Of a DNA stretch of 64,000 nucleotides, positions 60,738 through 64,000 are shown piece after piece. The notes below the pieces were generated by a model. It was not told the origin of the DNA and searched no databases. It was given only the letters and a program-made list of their open reading frames with translations. Every line of letters starts with the position of its first letter. The first letter of the stretch is position 1. The DNA is from Salinimicrobium sp963739625 (GTDB taxonomy: Bacteria > Bacteroidota > Bacteroidia > Flavobacteriales > Flavobacteriaceae): NCBI GenBank assembly GCA_963739625.1, contig CAVUAU010000018.1, positions 1 to 64,000 on the forward strand, in the 5' to 3' direction. The position numbers and the translations under genes were made by a program.

Positions 60738-62108
60738 ATGAAAACCAGAGTAATATTATTTCTTTCCGGATTACTTTTAGGGACGGGGGCACTGCAGGCG
60801 CAGGCCAACCAGGAGTGTGCCACAACAGCTTCTCTTGCTTATAGCGACGCTAAAGCAAAGAACTACGATGCCGCTTACCCAAGGATCCAGACCCTCAGGA
60901 AAGATTGCCCTACATATAGCATTGTTACCTACCAATACGGGGAGCGTGTTTTAAAGGACAAGCTTGAAAAAGCACCCGAAGGTGAGAAAAAGGCAATTGC
61001 CGAAGATCTTATCAACCTTTACAAGGAGCGTCTCCAGTATTTTCCTGCGAAGACCAAAGAAGGTGAAGTGCTTGTGGATATTGCGCAGGTGAGATATGAC
61101 AATAAACTTGGTTCTACACAGGAACAGTATGATGCTTTTGACAAGGCTTTCCAGAAAGATAAAGAAGGTTTCAACGCCAAATCTCTTTACACTTATTTCT
61201 ACCTACTGGTAGAGCTTCAGGACGCCGGTAAGAAAGACCTTCAGGATGTTTTCGAAAAGTATGATGTTGTAATTGCTGAAGTAGAAAACGACGAGAACGA
61301 AATGGCGCAGGGACTTCAAAAACTTCTTGAAAAGCAGGATGCTGGTGAAGAGCTAACTGCTAAGGAAAAGAAAATGTTGAACGCTTACGAGGTTAACCTT
61401 AAAGCATATAGCTCTGTAAAAGGTAGTATTGATGCTAAGCTTGGACAAAGAGCAGATTGTAATAACCTTATCCCATTGTACAGCAAAGATTTTGAAGCTA
61501 ATAAAACAAATGTTGACTGGCTAAAAAGAGCTGCGGGAAGAATGTCTTCAAAAGATTGTACAGATGATCCTTTGTTCTTCCAGTTAGTTGAGGCTTTACA
61601 CAAAGCCGAGCCTTCTGCGAAGTCTGCACTTTACCTTGGGCAACTTGCAGATGCTAAAGGACAATCTGGAAAAGCTTTGGAATACTACAACCAGTCTGCC
61701 GAGTTGGAGACAAATGCTTCAGACAAAGCAACTGTTTACAACAAGATCGCTCATAACTATAAAGAAAAAGGTCAGTTTGGCCAGGCTAGAAACTACTATA
61801 GAAAAGCTATCAACGCCAAGCCTTCTTTTGGTAGAGCATATTTGCAAATCGCTAACATGATCGCGCAAAGTGCAAACAACTGTGGTAACACTGCATTTGA
61901 AAAAAGAGCTGTTTACTGGTTGGCTGCAGATTATGCTGCGAAAGCAGGAAGAGTAGATCCTTCAATTGCGAGCACTGCTAATGAAACTGCAGCAGCTTAC
62001 CGCGGAAGAGCTCCTCAACGTGCTGATATTTTCCAGCAGGATATGCAGGGAAAAACTATCAACATTGGATGTTGGATAGGAGAAAGCGTACGCGTACCTA
62101 ACTTGTAA
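60738..62108 (+). CDS. Secreted TPR repeat protein
   Basis: A 456-residue protein with signal peptide (VILFLSGLLLGTGALQAQA), then a Cys-containing N-terminal domain (NQECATTASLAYSDAKAKNYDAAYPRIQTL), long charged helices, and clear TPR-type repeats in the second half (ALYLGQLADAKGQSGKALEYYNQSAELE, ATVYNKIAHNYKEKGQFGQARNYYRKAINAKPSFGRAYLQIANMIA). It probably scaffolds envelope proteins. Its stop is 1 base before lptC. Confidence 0.85.
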   Translation: MKTRVILFLSGLLLGTGALQAQANQECATTASLAYSDAKAKNYDAAYPRIQTLRKDCPTYSIVTYQYGERVLKDKLEKAPEGEKKAIAEDLINLYKERLQYFPAKTKEGEVLVDIAQVRYDNKLGSTQEQYDAFDKAFQKDKEGFNAKSLYTYFYLLVELQDAGKKDLQDVFEKYDVVIAEVENDENEMAQGLQKLLEKQDAGEELTAKEKKMLNAYEVNLKAYSSVKGSIDAKLGQRADCNNLIPLYSKDFEANKTNVDWLKRAAGRMSSKDCTDDPLFFQLVEALHKAEPSAKSALYLGQLADAKGQSGKALEYYNQSAELETNASDKATVYNKIAHNYKEKGQFGQARNYYRKAINAKPSFGRAYLQIANMIAQSANNCGNTAFEKRAVYWLAADYAAKAGRVDPSIASTANETAAAYRGRAPQRADIFQQDMQGKTINIGCWIGESVRVPNL

Positions 62109-62109
62109 T

Positions 62110-62673
62110 ATGAAATTTACATACCGGAATATTTATCTAAGCATTGTCACAATACTTTTTGTGACAATGCTTTTTTCTTGTGAAGGCAACCTGAAGGATG
62201 TGCAGGCAATGGAGATGCCCGAAGATGCACCACAGGCTATAGGCACGGGAATTAACCTGAAGTATACAGATTCCGGGGAAGTTGTCGCTACTCTAAAAAG
62301 CGAAAAAATGAGGGACTTCTCCAACAAGGAATTTCCCTATCGCGAGTTTCCTGAAGGCCTGGAAGTTCAATTTTTTGATAAGGACAAAAAGAACACAGTC
62401 ACTGCCGATTATGGCGTGATCTATGGGGAAACCGGTCTTATTGACCTGCAAGGAAATGTGGTGGTCGTGACCAGCGACAGTACCATCCTCAATGCAACTC
62501 AGCTGTACTGGGACCAGGGCAATAACTGGGTGTTTACAGACAAGCCTAACACTATCAAGTTCAAGAATGGAGCCCTCAACGAAGGCCAGGGCTTTGATAG
62601 TAATCAGGAATTCAGTAATTTCCGATCTCGCTCAAATATTGGGGTGCAGATCATTGATGAAGAAAAGAAATGA
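62110..62673 (+). CDS. lptC: LPS export periplasmic protein LptC
   Basis: A 187-residue LptC-family protein of the lipopolysaccharide bridge, with an N-terminal anchor or lipoprotein signal (IVTILFVTMLFSCEGN, Cys24) and LptC/OstA-type beta-jellyroll strands: YTDSGEVVATLKSEKMRDFSNKEFPYREFPEGLEVQFFDKDKKNTVTADYGVIYGETGLIDLQGNVVVVTSD. Overlaps the next ORF by ATGA. Confidence 0.9.
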   Translation: MKFTYRNIYLSIVTILFVTMLFSCEGNLKDVQAMEMPEDAPQAIGTGINLKYTDSGEVVATLKSEKMRDFSNKEFPYREFPEGLEVQFFDKDKKNTVTADYGVIYGETGLIDLQGNVVVVTSDSTILNATQLYWDQGNNWVFTDKPNTIKFKNGALNEGQGFDSNQEFSNFRSRSNIGVQIIDEEKK

Positions 62674-62861
62674 TAAAATTTTCGAAGTTTTTTGAGATCG
62701 CTTATTTAGCGGCGGCCGCCTTCTTCCTTTTTGAAGGCATAAGGATGTGGAATGTTGATCGTTCTCAATCCTACCTGTTTCTTTTCTTTACGGCTGTAGG
62801 GATCTTCATGTTCTTCTTTAGAAGGCATTTTAGGCGCAAGTATCAAAACCGCGAGAAGTAA
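62670..62861 (+). CDS. Small two-helix membrane protein
   Basis: A 63-residue protein with two hydrophobic segments (residues about 8-22 and 33-49) and a basic tail (RRHFRRKYQNREK). It overlaps lptC (ATGA) and ends 2 bases before the hemolysin-family gene, so it is translated with both. Not a named family to my knowledge; this small ORF is commonly found at this position in Flavobacteriaceae. Confidence 0.7.
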   Translation: MIKFSKFFEIAYLAAAAFFLFEGIRMWNVDRSQSYLFLFFTAVGIFMFFFRRHFRRKYQNREK

Positions 62862-62863
62862 GC

Positions 62864-64000
62864 ATGGCCTACGAACTCATAATCATTTTCTGTTGCCTGC
62901 TGCTTTCGGCATTTTTTTCGGGAATGGAGATCGCTTATGTTTCGGCCAACAAGATCCATGTCGAGATCGAGAAAAAGCAGAACGATTTTCTCGCCAAGAT
63001 CCTCACCCGCTTAACCCGGAAACCCTCCAAATTCATTGCGACCATGCTCGTGGGCAACAATATAGCCCTGGTGGTCTATGGTTTTTTCATGGGAGATCTA
63101 CTGGTAGAATGGATCGCTTCAATGCAGCTCGAAAATCCCATTTTACAGTACCTATTCGTAGACCTTAGTCTGCTCACTCAAACCGTCATCTCCACGTTGA
63201 TCATTCTGGTTACTGCGGAATTTTTACCTAAAGTTTTCTTTCAGATCTACGCCAATACGCTGCTGAAGTTTTTTGCGCTGCCGGCTTATTTGTTCTATGT
63301 GTTGTTCAGTTTTATCTCTTCTTTTGTCATCTGGATCTCAGATTTTGTGCTGAAGCGTTTCTTTAAAACCGAAGGTGACGAGGTGCAGCTGGCCTTTACC
63401 AAGGTGGAACTGGGAAACTACATCAATGAGCAGATGGAGAAGGTGGAAGAAGATCAGGAAGTGGATACAGAGATTCAGATATTTCAAAATGCCCTTGAAT
63501 TTTCCGAAGTAAAATCCCGCGAGGTGATGATCCCGCGTACAGAGATTGTTGCGGTTGATCTTAATACAGATCCCCGGGAGCTGGTGCAGACCTTTACGGC
63601 AACCGGCCTTTCAAAAGTGCTGGTCTATAAAGAGAATATAGATGACATTATTGGATATATCCACTCTTTTGAATTGTTCAGGAAGCCCGCAAATCTTAAA
63701 TCAATACTGCTGCCGGTGGTTTTCGTACCTGAGACCATGCTGGTAAAGGATGTGCTCAACATTCTCATCAAAAAACGCAAAAGTATTGCCGTTGTCATTG
63801 ATGAATATGGCGGCACCAGCGGGATGATGACAGTCGAAGACATCGTGGAAGAGCTTTTTGGAGAGATAGAAGATGAACATGATCCTGTAGTGCTTATCGA
63901 GGAAAAACTGGATGACAACAGGTATCTTTTTTCGGCCAGGCTGGAGGTAGATTACATCAATGAGGCCTTCAAGCTCAATATTCCAATTGGGGAGAATTAC
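62864..64000 (+). CDS. CorC/HlyC (CNNM) family transporter, partial
   Basis: 379 residues are visible from ATG 62864; the 3' end lies beyond the window. The DUF21 membrane domain (SAFFSGMEIAYVSANKI, then VGNNIALVVYGFF and TLIILVTAEFLPKVFF) comes first, then two CBS domains (EVMIPRTEIVAVDL..., SIAVVIDEYGGTSGMMTVEDIVEELFGEIEDEHD) and the start of the CorC_HlyC domain. Members act in magnesium or cobalt homeostasis. Confidence 0.93.
   Translation, partial: MAYELIIIFCCLLLSAFFSGMEIAYVSANKIHVEIEKKQNDFLAKILTRLTRKPSKFIATMLVGNNIALVVYGFFMGDLLVEWIASMQLENPILQYLFVDLSLLTQTVISTLIILVTAEFLPKVFFQIYANTLLKFFALPAYLFYVLFSFISSFVIWISDFVLKRFFKTEGDEVQLAFTKVELGNYINEQMEKVEEDQEVDTEIQIFQNALEFSEVKSREVMIPRTEIVAVDLNTDPRELVQTFTATGLSKVLVYKENIDDIIGYIHSFELFRKPANLKSILLPVVFVPETMLVKDVLNILIKKRKSIAVVIDEYGGTSGMMTVEDIVEELFGEIEDEHDPVVLIEEKLDDNRYLFSARLEVDYINEAFKLNIPIGENY

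Overview
The window looks like chromosome of a Flavobacteriaceae member (Bacteroidota), close in gene content to Gramella, Salegentibacter or Salinimicrobium. This rests on the gene families (SusC-type TonB receptors, a mevalonate route, a DHS-like polyamine gene, LytTR two-component pair), on frequent Bacteroidota -7 promoter elements (TAnnTTTG, often TATCTTTG), on several TTG/GTG starts, and on dispersed hairpin repeats of a kind common in this phylum. No genus is asserted.

Layout. 1-8.9 kb: flippase-like membrane protein (partial), ruvC, a four-helix-bundle gene with a nonsense codon, hemW, a RelE/ParE toxin-antitoxin pair, a cyclase family enzyme, DUF4260, a YjbR protein, a membrane MutS-like ATPase, a YdjM-like hydrolase and a PhnA-like protein. 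8.9-10.3 kb: a complete IS110-family element with a bridge-RNA-like leader. 10.3-21.6 kb: BlaR1/BlaI-like pair, M20 dipeptidase, tRNA-Leu, DUF2231, lipoprotein, a DUF1989/PaiB/GntA-like operon, SemiSWEET, an SDR, a BaiN-like flavoprotein and mvaD. 21.6-28.6 kb: DUF4160/DUF2442 pair, mevalonate-type kinase, UbiA prenyltransferase, RluB-type pseudouridine synthase, and a polyamine operon (arginine decarboxylase, agmatinase, DHS-like) behind a long leader. 28.6-33.3 kb: repeats, three glycosyltransferases, MazEF. 33.4-39.2 kb: an arsenosugar-type operon (peroxidase-like, ArsS, TIGR04282 glycosyltransferase, purine nucleoside phosphorylase, flavoprotein, polyferredoxin). 39.4-56.6 kb: TonB receptors, a LytTR two-component system, an EEP phosphatase, a CYP152-type P450, DUF72, a YciE/F ferritin-like protein, SRAP and gamma-glutamyltransferase. 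56.6-58.5 kb: a dead ISAon1-type (ISL3) element between direct repeats. 58.5-64 kb: tRNA-Phe, coaX, an outer-membrane protein, a TPR protein, lptC and the start of a CorC/HlyC protein.

The strongest observation is the IS110 element. Its leader carries four short segments that match, in the right orientation, both halves of its own donor ends and both halves of the site it sits in. That site is a near-perfect palindrome of a dispersed hairpin family, so the element appears guided by its own RNA to a repeat or terminator, much as IS621 targets REP sequences in E. coli.

At least eight otherwise normal genes carry small indels, mostly in homopolymers, which suggests base-calling error as well as, or instead of, true decay. 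Two genome-scale sequence biases stand out: an octamer CTTCGGAA found about 50 times, and a small A/T-armed palindrome often found just after stop codons.
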